Shown here: positions 1 to 7,788 of the stretch, piece by piece
Layout: every line of letters starts with the position of its first letter
Position numbering within the stretch: position 1 is the first letter of the stretch
Assembly: GCA_964565805.1 (NCBI GenBank)
Contig: CAZMGH010000002.1
Coordinates: 62,001-126,000 of the forward strand
DNA: 64,000 nucleotides
From: Catenibacillus sp964565805
Lineage (GTDB): Bacteria > Bacillota > Clostridia > Lachnospirales > Lachnospiraceae
Direction of reading: 5' to 3'
The notes under the pieces: model-generated
What the model saw: only the letters and a program-made list of their open reading frames with translations
What the model was told of the DNA's origin: nothing
Database searches by the model: none
Made by a program: the position numbers and the translations under genes

Positions 1-90
1 CGGTTGATAAATTTTATTTATACGGCCACCTGCAAGGGCCTCTTTAAGCTCATGGGCCAAACTTGCAACGACCAGTCCGTCAAATGCCAT
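1..90 (-). CDS. rqcH: RqcH/NFACT family protein, N-terminal fragment
   Basis: Thirty codons of the amino end of an NFACT (fibronectin-binding-protein-A-like) protein; the rest lies beyond the window edge. The peptide begins MAFDGLVVASLAHEL and continues to GGRINKIYQP, the typical opening of this family. RqcH is known to bind stalled 50S-peptidyl-tRNA complexes and add alanine tails in bacterial ribosome quality control. The start is fixed by an AAAGGAG ribosome site about nine bases upstream on the minus strand. It is divergent from yicC. Family identity is fairly sure from this short stretch; function is by homology only. Confidence 0.8.
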   Translation of the reverse strand, partial: MAFDGLVVASLAHELKEALAGGRINKIYQP

Positions 91-118
91 AGTTAAAACT
101 CCTTTGATCATATTTAGA

Positions 119-159
119 CGTAATCATGTTACTTGTTTAAGCGTAACCCTGTTACTTGT
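119..159. repeat. Two direct repeats in the rqcH-yicC divergent region
   Basis: An 18-bp sequence beginning CGTAA and ending GTTACTTGT occurs at 119-136 and again at 142-159, differing at two or three positions, with a 23-bp period. It lies between the rqcH start and the yicC promoter, so it could be a paired protein-binding site. No known factor is recognised. Confidence 0.4.
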
Positions 160-251
160 CATGGAATGTCCGGCCACATCTTTACAATCATTCAGATGGC
201 CAAACAATCACACACATCCATAAGTCTACCAGAAAAAAAGCGAATTGTCCA

Positions 252-280
252 TTGACTGGTAAACTAAATTCATTTATAAT
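252..280 (+). promoter_or_regulatory. Sigma-A type promoter of the yicC operon
   Basis: TTGACT (252-257), a 17-bp spacer and a perfect TATAAT (275-280). It sits about 105 bp upstream of yicC with no competing gene between, so it probably drives yicC-remA-gmk-rpoZ-pyrF. Confidence 0.7.
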
Positions 281-384
281 ATTTCAGATAAGTCTCCTTT
301 TTTGCCTTCGAGGCAGGGCCGCGGGACTGGGATTCCTTAAGGCCGGAGCACTTCAAAAGAAAATAGAGAGATGCAGGTGACCCG

Positions 385-1263
385 ATGATAAAGAGTATGA
401 CCGGCTTCGGCCGGTGTGAGCAGACGGAGGCAAACCGCAAGATCGTCGTAGAGATGAAAGCGGTAAATCACCGGTATTGTGATATTAATGTAAAGCTGCC
501 CAAAAAGCTTAGTTTTTTTGAATCTGCCGTGCGCGCCCTGATGAAAAAATATATCCAGCGGGGCAAGGTGGATGTGTACATCACCTATGAAGATTATACA
601 GAGCATAATGTATACTTAAAGTATAATAAAGAGCTGGCCAGGGAATATTTGGACTATTTAATAGCCATGAGCGCAGAGTTTGGCATTGAGGATGATGTGA
701 CTGTGACCCGTCTGTCCCAATATCCGGAGGTGTTTACCTTGGAAGAGCAGAGCCTGGATGAGGAGGAACTGTGGAAGCTTCTGGAAAAGGCTGTGTCTGT
801 GGCTTGTGAGCGGTTTGTACAGACACGTATTGATGAAGGCAGCCGTTTAAAGGCAGACCTTTTATCAAAGCTGGATGGAATGTTGGAGAATGTGGCCTTT
901 ATTGAGGAGCGTTCACCTCAGATCGTGGCTGAGTATCAGCAAAAGCTTCGGGGCAAAGTGGAAGAGCTTTTAGGGGATAACACGGTAGATGAAGCGAGGA
1001 TCCTTACAGAAGTGACGATTTTTGCAGATAAGATCTGTGTGGATGAAGAACTGGTCCGCTTAAAGAGCCATATTGAAAATATGAAGGAAACATTGGAAGC
1101 CGGAGGAAGCGTTGGACGGAAACTGGATTTTATTGCCCAGGAGATGAACCGGGAGGCAAATACTACCTTATCCAAGTCTAACGACCTGACCCTTTCCAAT
1201 TGTGCCATTGATTTAAAGACTGAGATTGAGAAAGTCCGGGAACAGGTACAAAATATTGAATAA
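385..1263 (+). CDS. yicC: YicC family endoribonuclease
   Basis: A 292-residue YicC family protein. It opens with the family signature MxKSMTGFGR and has the usual acidic, helical carboxy-terminal half; length matches the family (about 290). Family members have been reported to act as RNA endonucleases, with roles in stationary-phase physiology and small-RNA turnover; the exact role in Clostridia is not settled. It is the first gene after a strong promoter and is followed 15 bases later by remA and then gmk, the usual Firmicutes order. The ATG at 385 has only a modest upstream ribosome site (GCAGGTGA), but the signature begins directly there. Confidence 0.92.
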   Translation: MIKSMTGFGRCEQTEANRKIVVEMKAVNHRYCDINVKLPKKLSFFESAVRALMKKYIQRGKVDVYITYEDYTEHNVYLKYNKELAREYLDYLIAMSAEFGIEDDVTVTRLSQYPEVFTLEEQSLDEEELWKLLEKAVSVACERFVQTRIDEGSRLKADLLSKLDGMLENVAFIEERSPQIVAEYQQKLRGKVEELLGDNTVDEARILTEVTIFADKICVDEELVRLKSHIENMKETLEAGGSVGRKLDFIAQEMNREANTTLSKSNDLTLSNCAIDLKTEIEKVREQVQNIE

Positions 1264-1278
1264 CATGGAGGCTCCCTT

Positions 1279-1530
1279 ATGGTTGGATTTGTAAATATCG
1301 GTTTTGGAAATATTGTCAGCGCTGAAAGGATCGTGGCCATGATCAGCCCGGATTCGGCGCCGATTAAGCGGCTGGTGCAAAACGCCAAGGATACAGGCAT
1401 GGCCATTGATGCCACACAGGGCCGCCGCACGCGGGCAGTGCTTGTCATGGATGACGGACATATCCTTTTATCCGCCCTTTTGCCTGAAACCATATCAAGC
1501 CGTTGGGAGGCTCATAGCAGTGATGCTTAA
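1279..1530 (+). CDS. remA: RemA-like regulator (DUF370)
   Basis: An 83-residue DUF370/RemA family protein (MVGFVNIGFGNIVSAERIVA..., followed by GRRTRAVLVMDDGH). In Bacillus subtilis RemA is a DNA-binding activator of matrix and osmoprotection genes; in Clostridia the homologue is conserved beside yicC and gmk but less studied. A GGAGG site at 1266-1270 supports the ATG at 1279. The length is typical (about 85). It probably shares the yicC transcript. The GC-rich stretch from 1531 to 1631, before gmk, holds small palindromes but no gene. Confidence 0.9.
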   Translation: MVGFVNIGFGNIVSAERIVAMISPDSAPIKRLVQNAKDTGMAIDATQGRRTRAVLVMDDGHILLSALLPETISSRWEAHSSDA

Positions 1531-1631
1531 GTTCTGGTCGCGACGCTGCGTCGGCTGGAACTTTGAGCGACGCGTCTGCGGTATCACACAGGTCCGGATA
1601 TTTTCCGGGAGAGAGGAAAGTAGATGAGAGC

Positions 1632-2270
1632 ATGAAAAAACAGGGGATTTTGACCATTATATCCGGATTTTCTGGTGTGGGCAAGGGAACCATCGTATCC
1701 CGGCTGCTGGAAAAGTACCCGAATGATTACTGCCTGTCCATTTCAGCCACAACACGGCCCCCAAGAGAAGGGGAAAAAGACGGGGTAAATTATTTCTTTG
1801 TAAGCAAACCGGATTTTGAAAAAATGATCCGGGAAAACCTTTTGCTGGAATATGCTCAGTATGTGGACAATTATTACGGCACCCCAAAGGATTTTGTGTT
1901 AGATCAGCTTGCCAAGGGGGTCCATGTGATCCTGGAGATCGAGATGCAGGGGGCAAAAAAGATCAAGGCTCAGTATCCCCAGACACTGATGATCTTTGTG
2001 GCGCCGCCCAAAGCGTCGGATCTGAAGGCGCGGCTTACCGGCCGCGGGACAGAGAGTCAGGAGCAGATTAAAAACCGGCTTGCCCGGGCGGCCCAGGAAA
2101 CCGTTTATATGGAAGATTATGAGTACATTGTGGTCAACGACCAGGTGGAGCGGGTTGTCGATGAGATCCATCAGATTATTGCCAATGAGCAGGATCGGAC
2201 CCAGCGTCAGGGTGAGTTTATCAGCCAGCTGACAAAAGAGCTTAACCAAATGTATGATGCCATGGACTGA
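1632..2270 (+). CDS. gmk: Guanylate kinase
   Basis: A 212-residue guanylate kinase, which phosphorylates GMP to GDP with ATP. The P-loop reads GFSGVGKGT near residue 13, followed by the GMP-binding region TTRPPREGEKDGVNYFF and the lid region with TRGTESQEQIKNRL. An in-frame TTG at 1563 would add 23 residues, but they are unlike the family and the ATG at 1632 follows a GAGAGGAAAG ribosome site, so the shorter form is chosen. It lies between remA and rpoZ, the conserved order. Confidence 0.95.
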   Translation: MKKQGILTIISGFSGVGKGTIVSRLLEKYPNDYCLSISATTRPPREGEKDGVNYFFVSKPDFEKMIRENLLLEYAQYVDNYYGTPKDFVLDQLAKGVHVILEIEMQGAKKIKAQYPQTLMIFVAPPKASDLKARLTGRGTESQEQIKNRLARAAQETVYMEDYEYIVVNDQVERVVDEIHQIIANEQDRTQRQGEFISQLTKELNQMYDAMD

Positions 2271-2346
2271 CAGGTCCTGGCCGCAGGTACAGGAACGCCC
2301 ACAGGCACATGGATACCTGGAATAAAATAGAAAGGGGAATTTTTTT

Positions 2347-2745
2347 ATGTTACATCCATCATATACAGACTTAATGGCCGTAGTCAACAGCGAGGTTGAG
2401 GAGGGCGAGCAGCCGGTAGTCCAGAGCCGTTATTCTATTGTAATTGCAGCGGCAAAGCGTGCCCGCCAGATCATCGCAGGCTCAGAACCATTAGTAGACG
2501 GGAAAGGCAAAAAGCCCCTGTCCGTTGCTGTAGAAGAACTGTATAAAGGCGAGGTAAAGATCCTTGGCGTTGATGATACAGATGAAGATGATGAGAAGAT
2601 CCTTGAGATGTCTAATGAAGTTTTTGATGTTTCCCTGGATGAAGATGAAAATGAAATGTATGACGATGAAAAAGAGATCGATGGCGAAGACAGTGAAGAG
2701 AAGGACGCTGAGGACTTTGAATCACAAGAGGATATAGAAGAATAA
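2347..2745 (+). CDS. rpoZ: RNA polymerase omega subunit with long acidic tail
   Basis: Omega subunit of RNA polymerase, which helps fold and hold the beta-prime subunit. The amino-terminal 75 residues carry the omega fold (MLHPSYTDLM, then RYSIVIAAAKRARQI and KPLSVAVEEL). The remaining roughly 55 residues are an Asp/Glu-rich tail that ends EDIEE; the protein is 132 residues, against 65-100 for many omegas. The stop is well defined and no frameshift is seen, so the tail is real coding sequence. A GAAAGGGG ribosome site precedes the ATG. Role of the tail is unknown. Confidence 0.92.
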   Translation: MLHPSYTDLMAVVNSEVEEGEQPVVQSRYSIVIAAAKRARQIIAGSEPLVDGKGKKPLSVAVEELYKGEVKILGVDDTDEDDEKILEMSNEVFDVSLDEDENEMYDDEKEIDGEDSEEKDAEDFESQEDIEE

Positions 2746-2769
2746 CAGAATACTAAGGAGGATGATCTT

Positions 2770-3699
2770 GTGATCGATCAATTAGTAGAGAAGATTAAAA
2801 AGACAAACGCGCCGATTGAGGTAGGCCTGGATCCTATGCTTGCCTATGTTCCGGATCATATTAAGGAAAAAGCCTATAAGGAGCTGGGAGAAACCCTTGA
2901 GGGCGCGGCTGAGGCCATCTGGCAGTTTAATAAAGGGATCATAGACGCAACCTGTGATCTGATTCCGGCAGTGAAGCCTCAGATTGCCATGTATGAGCAG
3001 TTTGGCATCCCGGGCCTTATGACTTTTAAAAAGACGGTGGATTACTGCCATGAAAAAGGACTTCTTGTGATCGGTGATATTAAACGTGGAGATATTGGTT
3101 CTACTTCCGGCGCTTATGCCACAGGCCATCTGGGAAAGGTCACTGTGGGAAGCAAGTCTTACTATGGCTTTAATGAGGATTTTGTGACCATTAACCCATA
3201 CATGGGAACAGATAGTGTCCAGCCATTTATTGATGTGGCGATCCCGGAAAAGAAAGGTATGTTTATCCTTACAAAAACATCCAACCCTTCCAGTGGCGAG
3301 TTCCAGGATCAGCTTGTAAATGGCCGTCCGTTATATGAACTGGTGGCGGAAAAGGTTGTAGAGTGGGGCGCTCAGCACATGGGCAAGTGGGGCTACAGCT
3401 ATGTGGGCGCTGTAGTAGGTGCTACATATCCGGAAATGGGCGCTGTGCTGCGTAAGCTTATGCCAAAGACATACATCCTTGTCCCAGGCTATGGCGCTCA
3501 GGGAGCGAAAGGCTCTGATCTTGTCCATTATTTTAATGAGGACGGTCTGGGAGCTATCGTGAATTCCTCCAGGGGGATTATCGCTGCTTATAAGCAGGAA
3601 AAATACGCGAAATTCGGTCCTGAAAACTTTGCAGATGCCTCCAGACAGGCAGTCATTGATATGCAGCAGGATATTGCGGAAGCTATTGGGCAGAAGTAA
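2770..3699 (+). CDS. pyrF: Orotidine 5'-phosphate decarboxylase, type 2
   Basis: A 309-residue OMP decarboxylase of the long (type 2) class, last step of UMP synthesis. Seen: PIEVGLDPML near the start and GDIKRGDIGSTSGAYA, which carries the active-site Lys/Asp pattern of this class. It starts with GTG at 2770, supported by AAGGAGGATG at 2755-2764. It directly follows rpoZ and is followed by a strong terminator. The other pyr genes that often neighbour pyrF (pyrK, pyrD, pyrE) are absent here, so it appears to be carried on the rpoZ transcript. Confidence 0.95.
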   Translation: MIDQLVEKIKKTNAPIEVGLDPMLAYVPDHIKEKAYKELGETLEGAAEAIWQFNKGIIDATCDLIPAVKPQIAMYEQFGIPGLMTFKKTVDYCHEKGLLVIGDIKRGDIGSTSGAYATGHLGKVTVGSKSYYGFNEDFVTINPYMGTDSVQPFIDVAIPEKKGMFILTKTSNPSSGEFQDQLVNGRPLYELVAEKVVEWGAQHMGKWGYSYVGAVVGATYPEMGAVLRKLMPKTYILVPGYGAQGAKGSDLVHYFNEDGLGAIVNSSRGIIAAYKQEKYAKFGPENFADASRQAVIDMQQDIAEAIGQK

Positions 3700-3736
3700 A
3701 AACAGGTTTGTCTGCGCAAACGCAGCCTGCATAACT

Positions 3737-3752
3737 TTTTGACGCTGGTATC
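3737..3752 (+). repeat. Short dispersed repeat, copy 1
   Basis: The 16-base sequence TTTTGACGCTGGTATC also occurs at 25504-25519, with an AT-rich tail after each copy. Both are intergenic. A degenerate relative (ATGACCTTCTGCCTCTGG) is at about 37459. Confidence 0.45.
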
Positions 3753-3767
3753 ATTTTATGATTTTAG

Positions 3768-3828
3768 AAAAAATAGTAACAGCCAGGCCTGCACAGTCAA
3801 TGGGCAGGCCTGGCTGTTACTATTTTTT
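3768..3828. terminator. Bidirectional intrinsic terminator after pyrF
   Basis: Perfect 25-bp inverted repeat (3768-3792 and 3804-3828) around an 11-base loop, with six A at the left end and six T at the right end, so it can work in both directions. It closes the yicC-pyrF transcript. Confidence 0.9.
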
Positions 3829-3898
3829 GAGCCTCTTCTAAAGAAAGTTGGTATTCATTCTGCGCCTTAATCCATTGGGATGGTTTTAAATCCAGACC

Positions 3899-3928
3899 TT
3901 GTCTGGCCGGGGTAACCTATGCTATACT
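3899..3928 (+). promoter_or_regulatory. Probable promoter of the priA operon
   Basis: TTGTCT (3899-3904), an 18-bp spacer and TATACT (3923-3928). The predicted transcript start at about 3935 lies after the furthest upstream possible priA start (3919), which argues for the ATG at 3997. Confidence 0.55.
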
Positions 3929-3996
3929 ATGTTGAAGACGTCAAAAGGTGTTTGATGTTTATGATGTCAGGTAAAAAAATCATAGGGTGTGATGTG

Positions 3997-6240
3997 ATGC
4001 CTGTATTATATGCAGATATTATTGTAGATATATCCGCCGGGAACCTGGACCGGGTCTTTCAGTATAAGATCCCGGAGCATCTTAATGGCACAGCCGATAT
4101 AGGCAGTCAGGTCATGATCCCCTTTGGCAGGAGCAACCGGATGATCCGGGGGTTTATTGTAAATTTATCTACCCAGCCGGATTATGATGTTACAAAGATC
4201 AAGGACATTTGCCAGGTGATCAACAGTGACCTTGCCATGGAGAGCCAGCTGATCCGCCTGGCATGGCAGATCCGAAAAGTTTACGGCGGGACCATGAATC
4301 AGGCTTTAAAAACCGTGATTCCTGTAAAGCGCCAGGTAAAGGCTAAGGTCAGTCGGTATTACTGTCTGACAAAGGATCAGGAAGCTCTGGAGGCCTATGA
4401 GCATCGCCTGTCCAGGGACAAAAGATACCGGACCCGCCTGGAACTGATTCGCGGGATGAAGAATGAAGACAGTCTGTCCAGAGAAGAGCTTTTGGAAAAG
4501 TTTCATGTATCTGAGTCTGTGGTCAAAGGGCTGGTGTCTGATGGTATTTTAGAAGAAACAGTGACCCGCCAGTACCGCCGTCCTGCAGGTGGGCTTATGG
4601 ATACAGGTTTCCCGGTAACTTTAAATGATGCCCAGGCGGCCATTGTCCAGGAAATATGGGAAGACGGGGATCATGACATCCATTTGCTCCGCGGAATTAC
4701 CGGCAGCGGGAAAACTGAGATTTATATGGAGCTTATTGCCAGGGTTTTGAATGAGGGAAAGCAGGCCATTGTCCTTATTCCGGAAATCGCCCTTTCTCTT
4801 CAGACCGTGTCCCGTTTCCACAGCCGTTTTGGCGATCGGGTGTCTGTGATGAACTCCCGTTTGTCTGATGGGGAAAAGTACGACCAGTACCTGCGGGCAA
4901 AGGCGGGAGAGGTGGATATTGTGATAGGCCCCAGATCTGCTTTGTTTATGCCATTTGAGCGTCTTGGCATAATCATTATTGATGAGGAGCACGATGGGGC
5001 TTATAAAAGCGAGAATATCCCCAGGTTTCATGTCCGGGATGTGGCTGCCTGGCGGGCAAAAATGTCGGGAGCAAAGCTGATCTTAGGATCAGCCACCCCT
5101 TCTGTAGAATCCTATGCCAGGGCCAGGGCCGGTATGTATGCCCTCCATACATTAAATGTCCGTGCAAAAACAGGAAGCGTCCTGCCGGAAGTGTCTGTGG
5201 TAGATCTTCGGGAAGAGTTCCGCCAAAAAAATAAAAAGATCTTCAGCAGGAAGCTTTACACTTATATGGAGGAAGCCTTAGAGCGGGGAGAGCAGATCAT
5301 CCTGTTTTTAAACCGCCGGGGCTATGCCGGGTTTGTTTCCTGCCGCAGCTGCGGCCATGTGTTTAAATGCCGCCACTGTGATGTATCCCTAACAGCCCAT
5401 CGGGGCGGGCTGCTTAAGTGTCATTACTGCGGCTATGAGGAGCCATTACCTAAGGTTTGTCCGGAATGTGGTTCTCCATATGTGGCGGCCTTTGGCATGG
5501 GGACTCAAAAGTTAGAAGGCATGATTGCCGGGGAATTTCCCCAGGCCAGGGTGCTGCGCCTGGACCGGGATTCTACGTCACGGAAAGACAGCATGGATGA
5601 TATTTTAAATCGTTTCCGCCGTCATGAAGCAGATATTCTTGTAGGGACTCAGATGATCGTTAAAGGCCATGATTTTCCTGACGTGACGGTGGTTGGCATA
5701 TTAGCGGCGGATCTGTCCATGTTTTCCAATGACTATATGGCCGCGGAGCGCACTTTTCAGCTGCTGACCCAGGCGGCGGGCCGATCCGGACGGGATGAAA
5801 AGCCGGGCCACGTGGTGATCCAGACTTACAATCCGGACCATTACAGTATCTGGTGTGCCGCGGCTCAGGATTATGAGGAATTTTACCGCCAGGAGATGGC
5901 TTACAGAAACCTTCTCTCTTACCCGCCGGTGGTGCATATGCTGGCGGTCCTGGCTACAGGGACCAATGAGCGCCGGGTAGGAGAGTATATTGTATGTCTG
6001 GCCAGAGATACAAAAGCTTTCTGTCAGGAGCAGGGCTTCGAGTCTATGGTTCTGGTCGGTCCGGCGGATGCCACAGTGCCTAAGGGCAAGGATGTATATC
6101 GAAAAGTATTTTATGTAAAAAATAAAAAGTATCCTTTGATGATCGCGGTAAGAGAATTTATGGAAAAGCATTGGCGGGCCTCAGCCTATGGAAGGGATGT
6201 GAGCCTGCAGTTTGACATGGATCCCATGTCCATGTACTAA
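3997..6240 (+). CDS. priA: Primosomal protein N' (replication restart helicase PriA)
   Basis: A 747-residue superfamily-2 3'-to-5' helicase that reloads the replisome at stalled forks. Order: amino-terminal 3'-DNA-binding domain (MPVLYADIIVDI), winged helix, helicase core with Walker A GITGSGKT near residue 233 and DEEH near 328, then paired zinc-binding CxxC motifs between about 448 and 495 (CRSCGHVFKCRHC, CHYCGYEEPLPKVCPEC) and helicase motifs VI. The ATG at 3997 gives the family's usual amino end; in-frame ATGs upstream lie before or at the predicted promoter. The ribosome site is weak. It heads the priA-def-fmt-rsmB operon. Confidence 0.93.
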   Translation: MPVLYADIIVDISAGNLDRVFQYKIPEHLNGTADIGSQVMIPFGRSNRMIRGFIVNLSTQPDYDVTKIKDICQVINSDLAMESQLIRLAWQIRKVYGGTMNQALKTVIPVKRQVKAKVSRYYCLTKDQEALEAYEHRLSRDKRYRTRLELIRGMKNEDSLSREELLEKFHVSESVVKGLVSDGILEETVTRQYRRPAGGLMDTGFPVTLNDAQAAIVQEIWEDGDHDIHLLRGITGSGKTEIYMELIARVLNEGKQAIVLIPEIALSLQTVSRFHSRFGDRVSVMNSRLSDGEKYDQYLRAKAGEVDIVIGPRSALFMPFERLGIIIIDEEHDGAYKSENIPRFHVRDVAAWRAKMSGAKLILGSATPSVESYARARAGMYALHTLNVRAKTGSVLPEVSVVDLREEFRQKNKKIFSRKLYTYMEEALERGEQIILFLNRRGYAGFVSCRSCGHVFKCRHCDVSLTAHRGGLLKCHYCGYEEPLPKVCPECGSPYVAAFGMGTQKLEGMIAGEFPQARVLRLDRDSTSRKDSMDDILNRFRRHEADILVGTQMIVKGHDFPDVTVVGILAADLSMFSNDYMAAERTFQLLTQAAGRSGRDEKPGHVVIQTYNPDHYSIWCAAAQDYEEFYRQEMAYRNLLSYPPVVHMLAVLATGTNERRVGEYIVCLARDTKAFCQEQGFESMVLVGPADATVPKGKDVYRKVFYVKNKKYPLMIAVREFMEKHWRASAYGRDVSLQFDMDPMSMY

Positions 6241-6267
6241 AGGGAAGTCCCGCAAGGGGATACCCTT

Positions 6268-6288
6268 ATGCCGTGAAGGCCACGGCAT
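6268..6288 (+). promoter_or_regulatory. Leader hairpin upstream of def (copy 1 of a repeated element)
   Basis: ATGCCGTG (6268-6275), loop AAGGC, CACGGCAT (6281-6288), preceded by GGGGATACCCTT and followed ten bases later by the AAAGGAG ribosome site of def. Near-identical hairpins stand before the AEC transporter (25317-25336, minus strand) and the decayed phosphoesterase (26382-26400). Confidence 0.6.
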
Positions 6289-6311
6289 ATAACAATGAAA
6301 GGAGAATGATT

Positions 6312-6803
6312 ATGGCGATCCGGAATTTACGTTATCAGGGAGATCCCATTTTAAACAAGAGAGCAAAAGAGGTTAAGGAGGTGACCCCAAGGATCCGTCA
6401 GCTTGTCGGGGATATGCTGGATACGATGTATGAGAATAACGGGGTAGGGCTGGCTGCGCCTCAGGTAGGCATCTTAAAGCGAATCGTGGTCATTGATGTA
6501 GGGGAAGGTCCTTATGTATTTATTAATCCTGAAATTCTTGCCACAGACGGGGAGCAAACGGGAGATGAAGGCTGCTTAAGCATTCCGGGAAAGTGCGGCA
6601 CAGTGACCCGCCCCAATTACGTAAAGGCAAAGGCTTTTGATAAGGATATGAATCCTTTTGAAGTGGAGGGCACAGAACTGTTTGCGCGGGCTATGTGCCA
6701 TGAGTTTGACCATCTGGACGGTCATCTGTATACAGAGCTTGTGGAAGGCCCCTTAAGAGATGCGACTTATGAGGAAGAAGAGGAAGGAGAATCAGAAAAA
6801 TAA
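6312..6803 (+). CDS. def: Peptide deformylase
   Basis: A 163-residue metal-dependent peptide deformylase that removes the formyl group from nascent proteins. All three motifs are seen: GVGLAAPQVG, EGCLSIPG (metal-binding Cys) and HEFDHLDG (two metal-binding His and catalytic Glu). The ATG at 6312 follows AAAGGAG at 6298-6304; in-frame starts at 6273 and 6306 are poorer and the first lies inside the leader hairpin. The tail is acidic (EEEEEGESEK). Its TAA overlaps the fmt ATG by one base, so the two are translationally coupled. Confidence 0.95.
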   Translation: MAIRNLRYQGDPILNKRAKEVKEVTPRIRQLVGDMLDTMYENNGVGLAAPQVGILKRIVVIDVGEGPYVFINPEILATDGEQTGDEGCLSIPGKCGTVTRPNYVKAKAFDKDMNPFEVEGTELFARAMCHEFDHLDGHLYTELVEGPLRDATYEEEEEGESEK

Positions 6804-7735
6804 TGAAGGTTGTATTTATGGGCACACCGGATTTTGCTGTGCCGACCCTTCAGAGCATCATTGACCGGGGACATCAGGTGGCTGCCGTAGTCACACAGCC
6901 GGATAAGGCCAGAGGCCGGGGAAAGTCGGTAACCTTTTCACCGGTGAAGGAAAAGGCCCTGGAGTATAATATTCCGGTTTATCAGCCGGTAAAGGCCAGA
7001 GATCCGGAATTTGTGGAAACCTTAAAAGGGCTGGCCCCGGATGTGATCGTTGTGGTGGCCTTTGGCCAGATCCTGCCAAAAGCCATTTTGGGTATTCCTC
7101 CTTTTGGCTGCATTAATGTCCATGGCTCTCTGCTGCCTAAGTACCGGGGAGCAGCTCCGGTCCAGTGGGCAGTGATCAACGGGGAGAAGGTCAGCGGCGT
7201 GACTACCATGTATATGGCGGAAGGGCTGGATACAGGAGATATGATCATGAAAGCGGAGGTTCCTCTGGCAGAGGATGAAACCGGCGGCAGCCTTTATGAT
7301 AAACTGTCAAAGGTTGGAGCCCGGCTTCTTATAAAAACACTGGATGCCCTGGAGGACGGAACTGCGGTACGGACACCTCAGGATGACAGTCAGGCCGGTG
7401 AATATGCCCGGATGCTGGATAAAAAAATGGGCAAAATTGATTTTAGCGCGTCGGCAGAAACCATTGAACGGCTGGTCCGGGGATTAAACCCGTGGCCCAG
7501 CGCCTATACAGGCCTTCACGGCAAAACCCTAAAGCTGTGGAAGGCTCAGGTCATTCATAAAGACTATGAGGGAACTGTCGGAGAAATCACTGAAATCACA
7601 AAAGATTGTTTTGTTGTAAAAACCGGAGAGGGCGCCCTTGCAGTAAAAGAACTTCAGTTAGAAGGGAAAAAACGTATGGACGCCGGTTCATTTTTAAGAG
7701 GATACCCGTTAAAAAAAGGGGAAATCCTTTCATAA
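6803..7735 (+). CDS. fmt: Methionyl-tRNA formyltransferase
   Basis: A 310-residue enzyme that formylates initiator Met-tRNA using 10-formyl-tetrahydrofolate, the partner reaction to deformylase. The opening MKVVFMGTPDFAVPTL and the catalytic segment HGSLLPKYRGAAPVQWA with the downstream GVTTMYMAEGLDTGD are all present, and the carboxy-terminal tRNA-binding domain is complete. It begins at the TAATG overlap with def. Length is normal. Confidence 0.95.
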   Translation: MKVVFMGTPDFAVPTLQSIIDRGHQVAAVVTQPDKARGRGKSVTFSPVKEKALEYNIPVYQPVKARDPEFVETLKGLAPDVIVVVAFGQILPKAILGIPPFGCINVHGSLLPKYRGAAPVQWAVINGEKVSGVTTMYMAEGLDTGDMIMKAEVPLAEDETGGSLYDKLSKVGARLLIKTLDALEDGTAVRTPQDDSQAGEYARMLDKKMGKIDFSASAETIERLVRGLNPWPSAYTGLHGKTLKLWKAQVIHKDYEGTVGEITEITKDCFVVKTGEGALAVKELQLEGKKRMDAGSFLRGYPLKKGEILS

Positions 7736-7788
7736 TTTCACCTCGGGACGAACTGTCAGATAAGTTTCGGGGCGGGAAAGGGATGGAT

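Noticed and set aside
1531..1631. GC-rich GCGACGC repeats and CGACGCTGCGTCG palindrome between remA and gmk
   Set aside because: Short, with no second match elsewhere; could be chance or a small hairpin.
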